A stretch of 64,000 nt of DNA from Sneathiella sedimenti (GTDB taxonomy: Bacteria; Pseudomonadota; Alphaproteobacteria; Sneathiellales; Sneathiellaceae): positions 124,001 to 188,000 of the forward strand of contig NZ_JAFLNC010000001.1 in NCBI RefSeq assembly GCF_017313765.1, written 5' to 3'. Positions 47,001 through 56,022 of this stretch are shown piece after piece (the first letter of the stretch is position 1; every line of letters starts with the position of its first letter). Under the pieces are notes generated by a model. That model was not told the DNA's origin. It worked only from the letters and a program-made list of their open reading frames with translations, and did no database searches. The position numbers were made by a program, and so were the translations under genes.

Positions 47001-47636
47001 CCGTCAGAAGTCATGGCGGTCATCCAGGACGACCTCGCGATGTTTGAGGAACGGCTTCCCCCTGGTTTTAAGATGGAGATTACGGGCGAGCAGGCGAACG
47101 CTCAACAAGGCTTCAAACAACTTTCCCAAGTTATGGGTATATCCCTCGGGCTGATTTTCGTCGCGCTTGTTTTTCAGTTCAAGAGTGCCGTCAAGCCACT
47201 GATTGTGCTGGCGGCAGTGCCCTATGGCATCATCGGGGCGCTCATCGCGCTAGCGGTAACCAACAGCCCGTTCGGCTTCATGGCCTTTCTTGGTATCGTC
47301 GCTCTCATCGGCGTGATCGTCAGCCATATAATCGTACTTTTCGATTTTATCGAGGAAATGCATGAAAAAGGTGAGCCATTAAGGGAAGCGTTGCTCGACG
47401 CGGGGATTGTTCGTCTCCGGCCGGTTCTGATCACTGTTGGCGCTACAGTGTTCGGTCTCGGTCCCCTCGCCCTCCATGGCGGACCGCTTTGGCAGCCGCT
47501 TTGTTATGCACAGATCGGTGGCCTGACCATCGCGACCTTTACGACCTTGCTGCTGGTCCCGGTAATCTATTCCATTTTCGTGCTCGACCTGAAGGCCGTC
47601 AAATGGGAAGAACGCTCGGCGCCGGCGGCAGCATAA
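44013..47636 (+). CDS. RND efflux permease with enlarged first periplasmic loop
   Basis: The inner-membrane pump of the upstream adaptor/TolC set. At 1207 residues it is about 150 longer than AcrB. The proton-relay aspartates are in IALGLLVDDPVVAGD (Asp555, Asp556), against Asp410/411 in the second RND permease of this window; the extra 145 residues lie mainly in the first periplasmic loop, roughly residues 155-290. In the tenth helix the usual asparagine pair region reads GVIVSHIIVLFDFIEE, so the residues differ from HAE1 pumps. The start is a GTG with GGAAAGGGGG upstream. Cargo not known; probably multidrug or organic solvent. Confidence 0.9.
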   Translation: MKDFSETRNTARYFTENRHISWVLLLAVFMWGIYGYLSMPKAKDPAIEVRVASVITSWPGADATKIEQLVTRPIEQQIALSSTLHPVSTTKFAVKSMTLPNLSIVQIQLEETLDDTKAAFNEIDLNLKALNLPEGAGPIQFNDGFGDTAAILMTIASPTENPVEISLRARDIEAAIKAARTKTGRGTEHRRSLIVVMPRDIALTAPSRQMDLFKDDLIKSEKASDIASLKGAGFIGLDLETSLSDADLRMALNEFLQVKLGQVSFHEDAWPALIIDDPSKTNEILQASPGGKYSYRELDDYSNLIIRNLQTIPLVTVVNSSGVVDEKIFLQYSQDLLASYGLTPNDVSGAISARNSDISGGEFYASGSSVLVEPVGKYTSPDQIGGTAFTKSPSGAPVYLRDIGEVVPGYQSPPEFLNYYNWRDEQGNWHRGKAISLAIQMRDGGQIGKFGEAVDALLKEVRPHLPDDLVIERISNQPSQVAENIDLFMTALIEAIILVVAISFLGFWEWRSALLMMMSIPITLAMTFGVIDALGIQLQQVSIATLIIALGLLVDDPVVAGDAIKRGLAEGQKRTLAAWLGPTKLAHAIMFATITNVVAYLPFLLLTGNTGEFLYSLPVVMTTALICSRLVSMSFLPFLGYYLLRARDKPEPTIEERRERGFSGLYFRVGSFLINHRKKALVASFAFIALIIPLSKTLKTSFFPDDVQYLFYADVALRNNANIHETQKVVEDAVSIIKGVATEFGASLGPKAGGDPLQSIASFIGGGAPRFWFSVTPQLHQRNYAQLVMRVNNKDLTAELIPHLQGALSAKIPEAIIDVRQLQTNPVPYPVEIRLIAKSAVQSEGPESEAEIATLRKLAGDVIKILAKAPNAARAREDWGGESLRLRINIDPDRAFLAGVTNQNIAASSSAGLNGNQVTTLQRGDKNIPVVSILQPSERAQLSDLENLYVFATTNNNKVPLGQIATVEYQLHTERILREEHFRTINVRAFPLAGVLPSEVMAVIQDDLAMFEERLPPGFKMEITGEQANAQQGFKQLSQVMGISLGLIFVALVFQFKSAVKPLIVLAAVPYGIIGALIALAVTNSPFGFMAFLGIVALIGVIVSHIIVLFDFIEEMHEKGEPLREALLDAGIVRLRPVLITVGATVFGLGPLALHGGPLWQPLCYAQIGGLTIATFTTLLLVPVIYSIFVLDLKAVKWEERSAPAAA

Positions 47637-47719
47637 AGCAAATACATGACAAATTGATCCGACTCGGATTATAGTCTGCGACAAAAAGAGCGGCGAATAA
47701 TGTCTGCCCTCCATAAGAA

Positions 47720-48736
47720 ATGCACCTACTTAAGGAACGAGTTAAGTTGAAAAGAATTTTCGGCGCGGTTGTCAGCCTGGTTTTGATGATGCCCCTCACC
47801 AACACCCTGCAGGCCGCAGAAATTATGCGCTGTAGCCATCAGCTTTCGCCGAACAGCCATATTGCCAAAGTCATTGATCAGTGGGCCGCAGAAATAGAGA
47901 CTTTGTCAGAAAATGACATTGATGTGCAGATAAACGGCGCAAACAGTCTGGTAATGGCCCCACGAAATATAGCAGCTGTCCGCGCCGGGGAACTGGAATG
48001 TGCCTTTTCCAACAATCGGCACTGGACGGAAAGTCTTCCGCTGATGGATATCACGCTCGAACCATTTGCCCTGCGTAATGTTGAGATTCTTAAAAAATGG
48101 CGAGGATCGCCCGCGGCAAACCTGCTGGAGCAGAAGATACTGGAAACAGGGCTGACCAATGTCGCCTGGTTATTCACGACATGGCGTACCGCGATTACGT
48201 CAAACGGGCGACATATAATCAAGCCATCCGATTTTAAAGGTGTAAAGATTCAGGGGTTGGGGCCAATCTCGAACGCGGCGTTTGAGGCGCTTGGGGCAAT
48301 CCCCGTCGACATGTCCGACAAGAAGGCCTATGTCGCCCTTGAAAATGGTGATTTGGATGCGGGTCTTACAAATGTGTCCTCAGCCCTGTCTGCCCGATAT
48401 TTTGAAGTGCAGGACCATGTAACGATCCTGCCACTCTTCACCCTATTCTATAACGGATATGTCAACACCACATGGTACAACGCTTTGCCGGAGAAAAGTA
48501 AGCAGGCAATAAGAGAGGCAAGCGCAAGAGCCGCAATCTGGGCGATTGAGGCGAGCGAGATTTCGGCCGCCGCCGCACCAAACCTCCTAAAAGACGAGGA
48601 CATGCAAGTCTATGTAGCAACACAGCCGGAAATTGAGGCATTGAAAAACATCATGCGGCCTGCGTTTAACAAGAAGTTTCTCTCGACAACAGGCCAGTTA
48701 GGATCTGAGTTAATAACGTTGGTCGACGAGATGTAA
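47720..48736 (+). CDS. TRAP transporter substrate-binding protein, DctP-like (orphan)
   Basis: A periplasmic binding protein of about 330-338 residues. A signal peptide (core FGAVVSLVLMMPL, cleavage near LQAAEI) precedes the DctP-like chain: CSHQLSPNSHIAKVIDQWAAEIE (in parts), GVKIQGLGPISNAAFEALGAIP and ENGDLDAGLTNVSSAL. The DctQ and DctM membrane subunits are not next to it. The ATG at 47720 has no good ribosome-binding site; a TTG at 47747 with AAGGAACGAG upstream may be the true start. The 83-base gap from the RND gene suggests a separate transcript. Ligand unknown. Confidence 0.8.
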   Translation: MHLLKERVKLKRIFGAVVSLVLMMPLTNTLQAAEIMRCSHQLSPNSHIAKVIDQWAAEIETLSENDIDVQINGANSLVMAPRNIAAVRAGELECAFSNNRHWTESLPLMDITLEPFALRNVEILKKWRGSPAANLLEQKILETGLTNVAWLFTTWRTAITSNGRHIIKPSDFKGVKIQGLGPISNAAFEALGAIPVDMSDKKAYVALENGDLDAGLTNVSSALSARYFEVQDHVTILPLFTLFYNGYVNTTWYNALPEKSKQAIREASARAAIWAIEASEISAAAAPNLLKDEDMQVYVATQPEIEALKNIMRPAFNKKFLSTTGQLGSELITLVDEM

Positions 48737-48798
48737 ACATCTTTAAAAAAATGTTCTATTTTAAATAAATTATACTGCATTTTGAGAAATCCTTAACG

Positions 48799-48814
48799 AA
48801 ACTACGAGTAGTTT
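48799..48814. promoter_or_regulatory. Palindrome upstream of pgi
   Basis: AAACTAC, two bases, GTAGTTT forms a perfect 7-bp inverted repeat 53 bases before the pgi start, in a 130-base gap. It might be an operator. It does not match the HexR site I know for sugar genes. Confidence 0.4.
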
Positions 48815-48866
48815 ACCGCGAGATTATATGTCGAAACCGTAGAGTAAGTAGACCGGGAGAAACGCG

Positions 48867-50492
48867 ATGGGCGGAGATATTTGGCTGCGTCTAGCCGAAT
48901 ATTATAAGAGGACAAAGGCAACTTCCCTCGTTGAACGCTTCGACCGGGAGCCTGCGCGCTTTGAAGATTTCTCGATTACCCTCGATGACATGCTGCTCGA
49001 CTATTCCAAGACAAGCCTGGATGAAACATCCCGCGAATTGTTGCTGGAACTCGCCCGAACAACGGGAATAGAAAGCAAGCGCGATGCCATGTTTAAGGGC
49101 GCACAGGTGAATCTTACAGAAGGCCGTGCGGCACTGCACACCGCTCTTCGGAACCGGGGCGATGACCCGGTTTTTGCCGGAACTGTGGATGTCATGCCGA
49201 CTGTCAACGCGACGCTTAAACGCATGGCCGAGTTTGCGGAAGATATTCGTAGCGGAAAAATCTCTGCCTATAATGGCACGGCCTTTACCGACGTGGTTAA
49301 TATCGGCATTGGAGGATCGGATCTTGGTCCGGCCATGGCAACCCTTGCGCTGTCACCCTACCATGACGGACCGCGGGTGCATTTTGTCTCCAACGTCGAC
49401 GGGGCAGAGATTTCGGAACTGCTGGACAATCTCGATCCAAGACGGACATTTTTTATCATTGCATCAAAAACCTTTACGACAATCGAGACGATGACCAATG
49501 CGGCAACCGCCAAAAGATGGATGACGGCCGCAATTGGAGAAAGTGCGACAGAGCATTTTGCGGCAGTTTCCACCGCCTTTGAGAAAACTGCCGATTTCGG
49601 AATTTCCCCTGATAGGGTCATCGGATTTGAAGACTGGGTTGGCGGGCGTTATTCCGTCTGGGGCCCTATTGGTCTTTCCCTGATGATTGCGATCGGTTCA
49701 CAGAGATTTAGCGAGTTTCTGGAGGGCGGCAATGAGATGGATCAGCATTTCCGGACAGCGCCACTAAGGGACAATATGCCTGTCATGCTGGGCTTGATAG
49801 GAATCTGGCATAACAATATTTGCGGATATGAAAGTCGCGCCATCCTGCCATACGATCAGAGATTAGCCCGTTTGCCGGCTTATCTGCAGCAGCTCGATAT
49901 GGAGAGCAATGGCAAATCCGGTAAAGTTGACGGTGAGCATGTCAACCAACACACCGGGCCGATCGTCTGGGGAGAACCCGGCACGAACGGACAGCATGCC
50001 TTTTACCAGTTCCTCCACCAGGGTAGCCGGATCGTGCCCTGCGAATTTCTGGTTGCGGCTCAATCTCATGAAGAGAAGTTACAGCAACATCACCACCTTT
50101 TGCTCGCCAGCTGCCTGGCACAGTCAGAAGCACTCATGCGTGGACGCTGTCCTGACGATATTCCGGAAAAGCTCATCGTCAAAGGCCCCTCAAATGAAGA
50201 GCTCGACCTGACTGCCCATAAAGTATTTCCAGGAAACCGCCCCTCCACCACCCTAATCTACCGAAAGCTCACACCACGGACATTGGGCCGTATAATCGCG
50301 CTATATGAGCACCGCGTCTTCGTGGAAGGCGCCATCTGGGGAATTAACAGCTTCGATCAATGGGGCGTTGAACTCGGCAAGGAATTGGCTGCTACGTTAC
50401 TACCGCTGATCGGCAAAGAAACCGGATTTGAGGACAAGGATAGCTCCACACAAGGCCTGCTCAAAACCATCGCCCGCCTTCGCCGCGATTAG
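48867..50492 (+). CDS. pgi: Glucose-6-phosphate isomerase
   Basis: Interconverts glucose 6-phosphate and fructose 6-phosphate in glycolysis and gluconeogenesis; cytoplasmic dimer. At 541 residues it has the usual length. Signatures: IGIGGSDLGPAMATLAL near residue 150, FIIASKTFTTIETM, VGGRYSVWGPIGLSL, and GINSFDQWGVELGKELA near the C-terminus with the catalytic lysine. The catalytic-glutamate block is MESNGKSGKVDG. ATG follows GGGAGAAA. The convergent ABC ATPase gene ends four bases beyond its stop. Confidence 0.97.
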   Translation: MGGDIWLRLAEYYKRTKATSLVERFDREPARFEDFSITLDDMLLDYSKTSLDETSRELLLELARTTGIESKRDAMFKGAQVNLTEGRAALHTALRNRGDDPVFAGTVDVMPTVNATLKRMAEFAEDIRSGKISAYNGTAFTDVVNIGIGGSDLGPAMATLALSPYHDGPRVHFVSNVDGAEISELLDNLDPRRTFFIIASKTFTTIETMTNAATAKRWMTAAIGESATEHFAAVSTAFEKTADFGISPDRVIGFEDWVGGRYSVWGPIGLSLMIAIGSQRFSEFLEGGNEMDQHFRTAPLRDNMPVMLGLIGIWHNNICGYESRAILPYDQRLARLPAYLQQLDMESNGKSGKVDGEHVNQHTGPIVWGEPGTNGQHAFYQFLHQGSRIVPCEFLVAAQSHEEKLQQHHHLLLASCLAQSEALMRGRCPDDIPEKLIVKGPSNEELDLTAHKVFPGNRPSTTLIYRKLTPRTLGRIIALYEHRVFVEGAIWGINSFDQWGVELGKELAATLLPLIGKETGFEDKDSSTQGLLKTIARLRRD

Positions 50493-50501
50493 CGGCTAAT
50501 C
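50487..50501. repeat. Hairpin spanning both stop codons of pgi and the ABC ATPase gene
   Basis: GATTAG-CGG-CTAATC is a perfect 6-bp stem with a 3-base loop. It contains the pgi stop TAG (50490-50492) and, on the other strand, the ATPase stop TAG (50498-50496). No T-runs follow, so termination is unproven. Confidence 0.35.
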
Positions 50502-51464
50502 CAATAAATGGCAGGAAGCCAAATGACCATTGCCGCGGTCTTTCAACGCCGGGGCGATGCTATGGCATTTCTCGATCGCAACCGGACAACGGCCCGCAAA
50601 GCGACACCCGGTTGGCAGGTTTATCGGGCTTGGCGGATCTCCCGTCAGGGGTACCCGTTTTTCCGTACCATCCCGTGGACGAGCCTTCGGCACGGCGGCA
50701 AGCAAGGCCTTTGTGTAGGGATGCTGCGGATTGGAAAAAAGAGAAATGCGATCCGCCTGTTCAACTATCTGGCCGAGGTACATGACAGCGACATGATCAC
50801 AGAGATGCTGAACAACTCCGAGATCGTGGCTGATAAACAGGTACGTTAGCCCCAGATCCTCCTGCAGTTTCCGCATCAGGTTCAGGATTTGTGCCTGCAC
50901 CGCAACATCGAGGGCGGAGACCGGCTCATCACAGACTATCAATTCCGGTTTTGTTGCAAGCGCCCGGGCAAGCCCGATCCGCTGGCGCTGTCCGCCGGAA
51001 AACTGATGCGGGAAAAGGCTGGCCAGTTCCGGGCGCAGGCCAACCTGTACAAAGAGATCATGAACCATTTGGTCACGATCTTCTTCCTCGCCGATATTCA
51101 TGAGATCAAGTGGCTCGCGGACAATATCGCCAACCCGTCGACGCGGATCAAGCGAGGAATATGGGTCCTGGAACACCATCTGAACCTTGCGCCGGGCTTC
51201 GCGAAGGTCCTCTTTCTCCAACGAGCTGATCTCGACATCGCCAATTCTGATCGTGCCGGCCGTGATGGGAACGAGCCTTAGCACGGCGAGCGCAGTGGTG
51301 GTTTTCCCTGATCCGCTCTCCCCCACGATCCCGAGCGTCTGTCCCTTCGGAACGGAGAAACTCACACCATCGACGGCATGAACAATTTGAGCCTTGCGAA
51401 AGAGCTTCTTGCCACCAAAATGAACCTTCAGGTCCTGAACTTCCAAAAGCGTATTTTCACTCAT
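50496..51464 (-). CDS. Peptide/nickel-type ABC importer ATPase (DppF-like)
   Basis: A 322-residue ATP-binding subunit. Walker A GESGSGKTTTALAVL, signature FSGGQRQRIGLARAL, Walker B ELIVCDEPVSALDV, and the C-terminal oligopeptide/dipeptide extension GCRFAGRCPVAIEKC with cysteines that may hold an Fe-S cluster or metal. Partner of the DppD-like ATPase at 51461; the ATG overlaps that gene's stop by four bases. Last gene of the importer operon on the minus strand. Confidence 0.93.
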   Translation of the reverse strand: MSENTLLEVQDLKVHFGGKKLFRKAQIVHAVDGVSFSVPKGQTLGIVGESGSGKTTTALAVLRLVPITAGTIRIGDVEISSLEKEDLREARRKVQMVFQDPYSSLDPRRRVGDIVREPLDLMNIGEEEDRDQMVHDLFVQVGLRPELASLFPHQFSGGQRQRIGLARALATKPELIVCDEPVSALDVAVQAQILNLMRKLQEDLGLTYLFISHDLGVVQHLCDHVAVMYLGQIVEQADRISLFSNPQHPYTKALLAAVPKARPRDGTEKRVPLTGDPPSPINLPTGCRFAGRCPVAIEKCHSIAPALKDRGNGHLASCHLLD

Positions 51465-52453
51465 ACCGCCACCACATACTTCACATTGTAACAGGCGACG
51501 GAATGCGTTTTGTCGACCGCTTCGATATGCGGGCGTTCTTCTTCACAAATTGGGGTCTTATAGGGACAGCGCGGCGCAAAGGCGCAGCCTTTTCCCAGTT
51601 CCGTCAAAGACGGAACCACGCCTTTAATCTCGCTTAGGTACGGCCTGTCTTCAGTCGGGTTCTCCTCCAAATGGGGCACGCAAGCAATCAACCCCCGGGT
51701 ATAGGGATGCTGTGGATTTGTGAGAATATCTTCTGTCTTGCCGCTTTCGATGATATGCCCCGCATACATAACCGCCACACGATCGGCAAGTTCGGCAATC
51801 GCGCCCATATCATGGGTAATCATAATAATAGCAGTCCCCGTTTCACGCTGCAGATCATTCAGCAGATCAAATATCTGCGCCTGAACTGTCACGTCCAGCG
51901 CCGTCGTCGGTTCGTCTGCAATAAGAATTCGCGGGCGACAAGACAGTGCCATGGCAATCATCACCCGTTGCCGCATGCCGCCGGACAGTTCGTGCGGATA
52001 GGCACGGGCCCGGATTTCTGGTTCTGGAATGCCCACTTTCGTCAACATTTCAACGGCCCGCGCCCAGGCGTCCGCCTTCGAAATATCCTCATGCAGCAAC
52101 ACGCATTCCGCAATCTGATCACCAACCCGGAACACCGGATTAAGGGAGGTCATCGGTTCCTGGAAAATCATAGAGATGATGCCACCGCGAACCTGTCGCA
52201 TCCGGGCGGTTGACGCCTGCACCAGGTCTTCCCCGTCCAGCGATATAGAACCGTTTGTAATCTTCCCGGGCGGACTCGGCACAAGCCCCATGATGGAAAG
52301 CGCCGTCATGCTTTTCCCGCAACCGGATTCCCCGACGATACCAAGTATCTCACCGCTTTCCAGCTCAAGGGAAATCTCGTTGAGGACCCGCGCATTGCCA
52401 GCGCGGGTTTTAAAGTCAACGACCAGGTCCTTAATAGAGAGAATAGCAGCCAT
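51461..52453 (-). CDS. Peptide/nickel-type ABC importer ATPase (DppD-like)
   Basis: A 330-residue ATP-binding subunit. Walker [19 protein letters not shown], signature [15 protein letters not shown], Walker [15 protein letters not shown], and the C-terminal block [19 protein letters not shown]. Works with the DppF-like ATPase to power import through the DppB/DppC permeases. A TTG lies just before the ATG; the ATG (52453) shares one base with the permease stop, so I choose it. Translationally coupled to the permease. Confidence 0.93.
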   Translation of the reverse strand: MAAILSIKDLVVDFKTRAGNARVLNEISLELESGEILGIVGESGCGKSMTALSIMGLVPSPPGKITNGSISLDGEDLVQASTARMRQVRGGIISMIFQEPMTSLNPVFRVGDQIAECVLLHEDISKADAWARAVEMLTKVGIPEPEIRARAYPHELSGGMRQRVMIAMALSCRPRILIADEPTTALDVTVQAQIFDLLNDLQRETGTAIIMITHDMGAIAELADRVAVMYAGHIIESGKTEDILTNPQHPYTRGLIACVPHLEENPTEDRPYLSEIKGVVPSLTELGKGCAFAPRCPYKTPICEEERPHIEAVDKTHSVACYNVKYVVAV

Positions 52454-53334
52454 CAACGCTCCCTCAGTTTCGGATTAAACGCATCATTGAGACCATCGCC
52501 AACAAGACTGAACCCAAGCACCGTCAGAAAGATCATGAAGCCCGGCAAGGTCACAACCCACCATCCATCGAGAATATATTCACGCCCTGCCCCGATCATC
52601 AGTCCCCAACTGAACATGTTCGGATCGCCCAGCCCCAGGAAGCTGAGGCCGGCCTCAAACAGGATTGCAATACCGACCGTCAAGGTTGCTGCCACGATTA
52701 GCGGCGCCAAGGCATTTGGCAATATAACCCGCCAGATGATCCGTCGGTTTTTCGCACCGATGGACCGGGCTGCATTGACATACTCGAGGTTGCGAATGCG
52801 CAAGAACTCCGCCCTGGTCAGGCGAGCCGTCGTTGGCCAACTGACAATTCCAATGGCGAGCGATACAACATAAATTGTCGGGGTAAAAAGGGTGACCAGC
52901 ACCATTGCAAAAAGCAAGGCCGGCAAAACCTGAAAGAATTCGGTAATTCGCATCAGGAACTCATCCACCATACCGCGGTAAAATCCGGCAAAGGCCCCGA
53001 CAAGGATACCGATCGTGATCGTGATGATCCCTGCAACCAGCCCGACATAGAGGGTTGCGGGGCCTCCGTGGATAAGACCTGCCAGAATATCCCGTCCAAG
53101 ATAGTCGGTTCCGAGGGGTGCCCGCTCCGTGGCGCCCGGCGGCGTAAGGGGAGCCCAGATAATTTCAAACGGATCAACCGGATAGAAAAACGGGCCGACG
53201 AAGGTGAATAAAATGACGAGGATCAGGATAAAAATTCCGAGCATGCCTGCCCAGCTTTGCCGAAAGGCACGTGCCGCTTCCCTCCAGGGGCTCTGGCTTT
53301 GAACAATATCCTGACTGCTTTCAATCACTGCCAT
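52453..53334 (-). CDS. Peptide-type ABC importer permease (DppC-like)
   Basis: A 293-residue membrane subunit with about six helices. The N-terminal region [25 protein letters not shown] and the BPD_transp_1 motif around [22 protein letters not shown] are typical of DppC/OppC. It pairs with the DppB-like permease encoded just upstream (gap of one base). Substrate class: oligopeptides, dipeptides, nickel or related small amides; cannot be narrowed. Confidence 0.92.
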   Translation of the reverse strand: MAVIESSQDIVQSQSPWREAARAFRQSWAGMLGIFILILVILFTFVGPFFYPVDPFEIIWAPLTPPGATERAPLGTDYLGRDILAGLIHGGPATLYVGLVAGIITITIGILVGAFAGFYRGMVDEFLMRITEFFQVLPALLFAMVLVTLFTPTIYVVSLAIGIVSWPTTARLTRAEFLRIRNLEYVNAARSIGAKNRRIIWRVILPNALAPLIVAATLTVGIAILFEAGLSFLGLGDPNMFSWGLMIGAGREYILDGWWVVTLPGFMIFLTVLGFSLVGDGLNDAFNPKLRER

Positions 53335-53335
53335 G

Positions 53336-54313
53336 CTACCCGCCTGTCCGTATACGCGGATCGACTAATCGATAGACTAAATCGGTGATGAGATTTGCCG
53401 CGATCACCAAGAGAGAAGAGAAAAACAAAATTCCGAGAATGGTCGGATAATCACGGGCGAGAATGGACTCAAACGCGAGCGTACCCAGCCCGGGCCAACT
53501 GAAAACCGTTTCCACCAGAACGGCGCCCGAAATAATGCTGCCAAACTGAAGACCGGCAATTGTTACCACCGGTAAAATGGCGTTACGAAGCGCGTGATGA
53601 CCGTAGACTTTCACTTCCGCAACGCCTTTGGCCCGCGCTGTGCGAATATAGTCAGACCCCAGAATCTCCAGCATGCTGGCTCTGGTCAGCCGTGCATATT
53701 GGGCCAGATAAACGATCCCGAGGGTGAGGGCCGGCAATACAAGATGATAGAGGATGTCGACAACCCGATCGAAAAATCCCCCGCCCCTGGTGATATCATA
53801 CATATTGGCGATGGGAAATATCGGGTAAACCCAAGCAAACAAGATGACCAGCATCATGCCGGTCCAGAATATCGGTGCGGAATAACCAATGACGGAGACT
53901 ACCGTGACCAGGCCGCTGACAATGCCCTTGGGTTTATGGGACGCAAGAACCCCGAGCATGGTTCCCACAAATACTGCAAACAACAAGGCGGTTGCAACTA
54001 GGAGAATTGTCGGCCCGGCACGACCCGCAACAAGGTCCAGCACCGGTGCGTTGTAAAAGAAGGATTGCCCGAGATCCCCTTGCAGAGCCCGCGTCAGGTA
54101 AACGCCCAGCTGGACATAGACCGGCTTGTCGAGCCCGTAGGTCTTTCGGATATCCGCCAGCATTTCTTCCGTTGCGCCCCCCATTTCCCCGGCGATCACA
54201 TCCGCCGGATCACCCGGCGCAATATGGATTAGGAGAAAATTGAGGACCAGCACTGCCAGAATGAGCAAAAAGGCGTGCAACAAACGGCGGGCAACCATTA
54301 GCGTCATTGTCAT
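53336..54313 (-). CDS. Peptide-type ABC importer permease (DppB-like)
   Basis: A 325-residue membrane subunit. HAFLLILAVLVLNFLLIHIAPGDPADVI, split between helix one and the following loop, is the standard DppB/OppB start; the EAA-like loop reads IRTARAKGVAEVKVYGHHALRNAILPV and VETVFSWPGLGTLAFESI lies near the end. ATG preceded by GGGAGGTCAGG. Follows the binding-protein gene after 42 bases. Confidence 0.92.
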   Translation of the reverse strand: MTMTLMVARRLLHAFLLILAVLVLNFLLIHIAPGDPADVIAGEMGGATEEMLADIRKTYGLDKPVYVQLGVYLTRALQGDLGQSFFYNAPVLDLVAGRAGPTILLVATALLFAVFVGTMLGVLASHKPKGIVSGLVTVVSVIGYSAPIFWTGMMLVILFAWVYPIFPIANMYDITRGGGFFDRVVDILYHLVLPALTLGIVYLAQYARLTRASMLEILGSDYIRTARAKGVAEVKVYGHHALRNAILPVVTIAGLQFGSIISGAVLVETVFSWPGLGTLAFESILARDYPTILGILFFSSLLVIAANLITDLVYRLVDPRIRTGG

Positions 54314-54355
54314 GACCTGACCTCCCGCCGTATGTCGATAATCGGACGCGACATA

Positions 54356-55936
54356 TTACTTGATATAAACCTCATCGAGTGGTGACATCGCCCCCCAAAT
54401 CGTCAGGGGCGGATTACCTATATCCTTGCTATATGCCGTATGATAAGGGAGCACGTTAATAAAGGCGATAGGCGCATCATCAACAATTATCTCCTGCGCC
54501 TTCTTGTAGAGTGCAATGCGTTTTGCTTGATCAAGCTCTGACCCGGCTTCATTCAGGAGATTGTCGACTTCCTCATTGCAATAGCTCTGGGTATTCGACC
54601 AGATCACGCCCTTCTTTATGTTGTCGCAAAGATAGGTGCGGTGTACGCCAATAACCGGATCGCCCCAGTTAAAGACGATATCCATGCTCATATCGAAATC
54701 ATGGCCGCCAACACGCTTCGCCCAGGTCGGAAAGTCGGGAGAGGCCCGAAGCTCCACGTCGATGCCGACTTTCTTGAGCTGGGACTTCAGATACTCCGCC
54801 ACATTCTTCTGCAGTTCCGCAGATCCGGGAATATAGTCAACGGTCAATTGAAAACGCATATCGCCATCACCGCGCGGAAAACCGGCCTCATCCAGCATGG
54901 CATTGGCTTTGTCCAAATCAACGTCATATTTCTCTGCAGCGTCCGCATAGAAAGGACTGCCCGGAACCACCGGACCCGTAGCCGCCTTCGACTGACCGCC
55001 CAAAAGGGCATTGATGATAAAATCACGATCCATGGCGTAGGCAATGGCCTGACGAACACGCTTGTCTTTCAGATAATGATTGTTGGTATTGAAGGCGAGC
55101 CAGTTAATCGGTCCGACGGCTTCATATCCCCTGTCGGTAACAACCAGACCATCGTTCTTTTTCAACCGCGCAATGTCCTTGGTCGGTGCGAGGAAGGGAT
55201 ACATATTGATTTCACCGGTGTCGATGGCAAGCGCAAGACTTGTTAAATCCTTGTAATTCTTGATAATAATTTTATCGAGATACGGGCGCCCCTCGATAAA
55301 ATAATCCGGATTTTTCTCAAGTATGATGTATTCGCCGGGTTTGAACTCAACGAACTTGAAGGGCCCGGACCCTACTGGCGCATTATTCGCCGGGTGGCTT
55401 TTTGGGTCCTGCCCGTCTCCATAGACATGTTTTGGAATAATCGGAAGCAACGCACTCGACATTGCGAGCAGCGCCGCCGGATGCGGTTTTTCAAAATTGA
55501 TGACAGCTGTCAGCGGGTCGGGGGTATCGACGCCCGTAACCGGAGAAAACATCGACTTGAAAGGATGGTTATCCTTAACAGTCTGCAATGAGAAAGCGAC
55601 ATCTTCCGATGTAATGGGTTTTCCGTCATGGAATTTCGCATTCGCCCGGAGCTTCAGGGTAATGCTTTTCCCGTCATCGGATACGCTCCAGCTTTCAGCA
55701 AGATAAGGTTGCGGCTCCCATTTGTCATTAAAGCGCAGAGGGGTTGCGAAAATTTGCGTTCCTGGTACCGCCGTCGCAATGCCGGATTGAACCGCAGGGT
55801 TAAGATGCCGCGCTTTCTGCGTCGTGCCAAGGACCAACGTCCCACCGTTTTTTTGTTCATCCGCCTGGGTAAATGATGCGGCGCTGGCGGTCAAAAGCAT
55901 CGCCATTGCAGCCGCAATAAATCCTGTTTTCCTCAT
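54356..55936 (-). CDS. ABC importer substrate-binding protein, family 5
   Basis: A 526-residue periplasmic protein. The signal peptide (FIAAAMAMLLTASAASFTQA then DEQ) and family-5 blocks are clear: YLAESWSVSDDGKSITLKLR, FHDGKPITSEDVAFSLQ, and DKRVRQAIAYAMDRDFIINAL. Family 5 proteins bind peptides, nickel, haem or other small molecules. First gene of the importer operon; ATG preceded by GGAGGCAGG. A LysR-box-like repeat (55955-55967) lies 19 bases upstream. Confidence 0.93.
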   Translation of the reverse strand: MRKTGFIAAAMAMLLTASAASFTQADEQKNGGTLVLGTTQKARHLNPAVQSGIATAVPGTQIFATPLRFNDKWEPQPYLAESWSVSDDGKSITLKLRANAKFHDGKPITSEDVAFSLQTVKDNHPFKSMFSPVTGVDTPDPLTAVINFEKPHPAALLAMSSALLPIIPKHVYGDGQDPKSHPANNAPVGSGPFKFVEFKPGEYIILEKNPDYFIEGRPYLDKIIIKNYKDLTSLALAIDTGEINMYPFLAPTKDIARLKKNDGLVVTDRGYEAVGPINWLAFNTNNHYLKDKRVRQAIAYAMDRDFIINALLGGQSKAATGPVVPGSPFYADAAEKYDVDLDKANAMLDEAGFPRGDGDMRFQLTVDYIPGSAELQKNVAEYLKSQLKKVGIDVELRASPDFPTWAKRVGGHDFDMSMDIVFNWGDPVIGVHRTYLCDNIKKGVIWSNTQSYCNEEVDNLLNEAGSELDQAKRIALYKKAQEIIVDDAPIAFINVLPYHTAYSKDIGNPPLTIWGAMSPLDEVYIK

Positions 55937-55954
55937 CCTGCCTCCTGTGATTCA

Positions 55955-55967
55955 TGAGTGGTACTCA
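55955..55967. promoter_or_regulatory. LysR-box-like T-N11-A repeat upstream of ABC binding-protein gene
   Basis: TGAGT-GGT-ACTCA is an inverted repeat with T-N11-A spacing, the pattern bound by LysR-type regulators. It lies 19 bases before the binding-protein start and 56 bases after the end of the LysR gene. The pairing with that regulator is inference. Confidence 0.45.
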
Positions 55968-56022
55968 GTTTTTCTCACTGTAATCAGGCTAGTTCAGCGA
56001 CATTCTTTCGTAAAATATATTT

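Noticed and set aside
54641-55246. Plus-strand frame of 201 codons inside the family-5 binding protein gene
   Set aside because: Antisense to a strongly recognised gene, no domain of its own.
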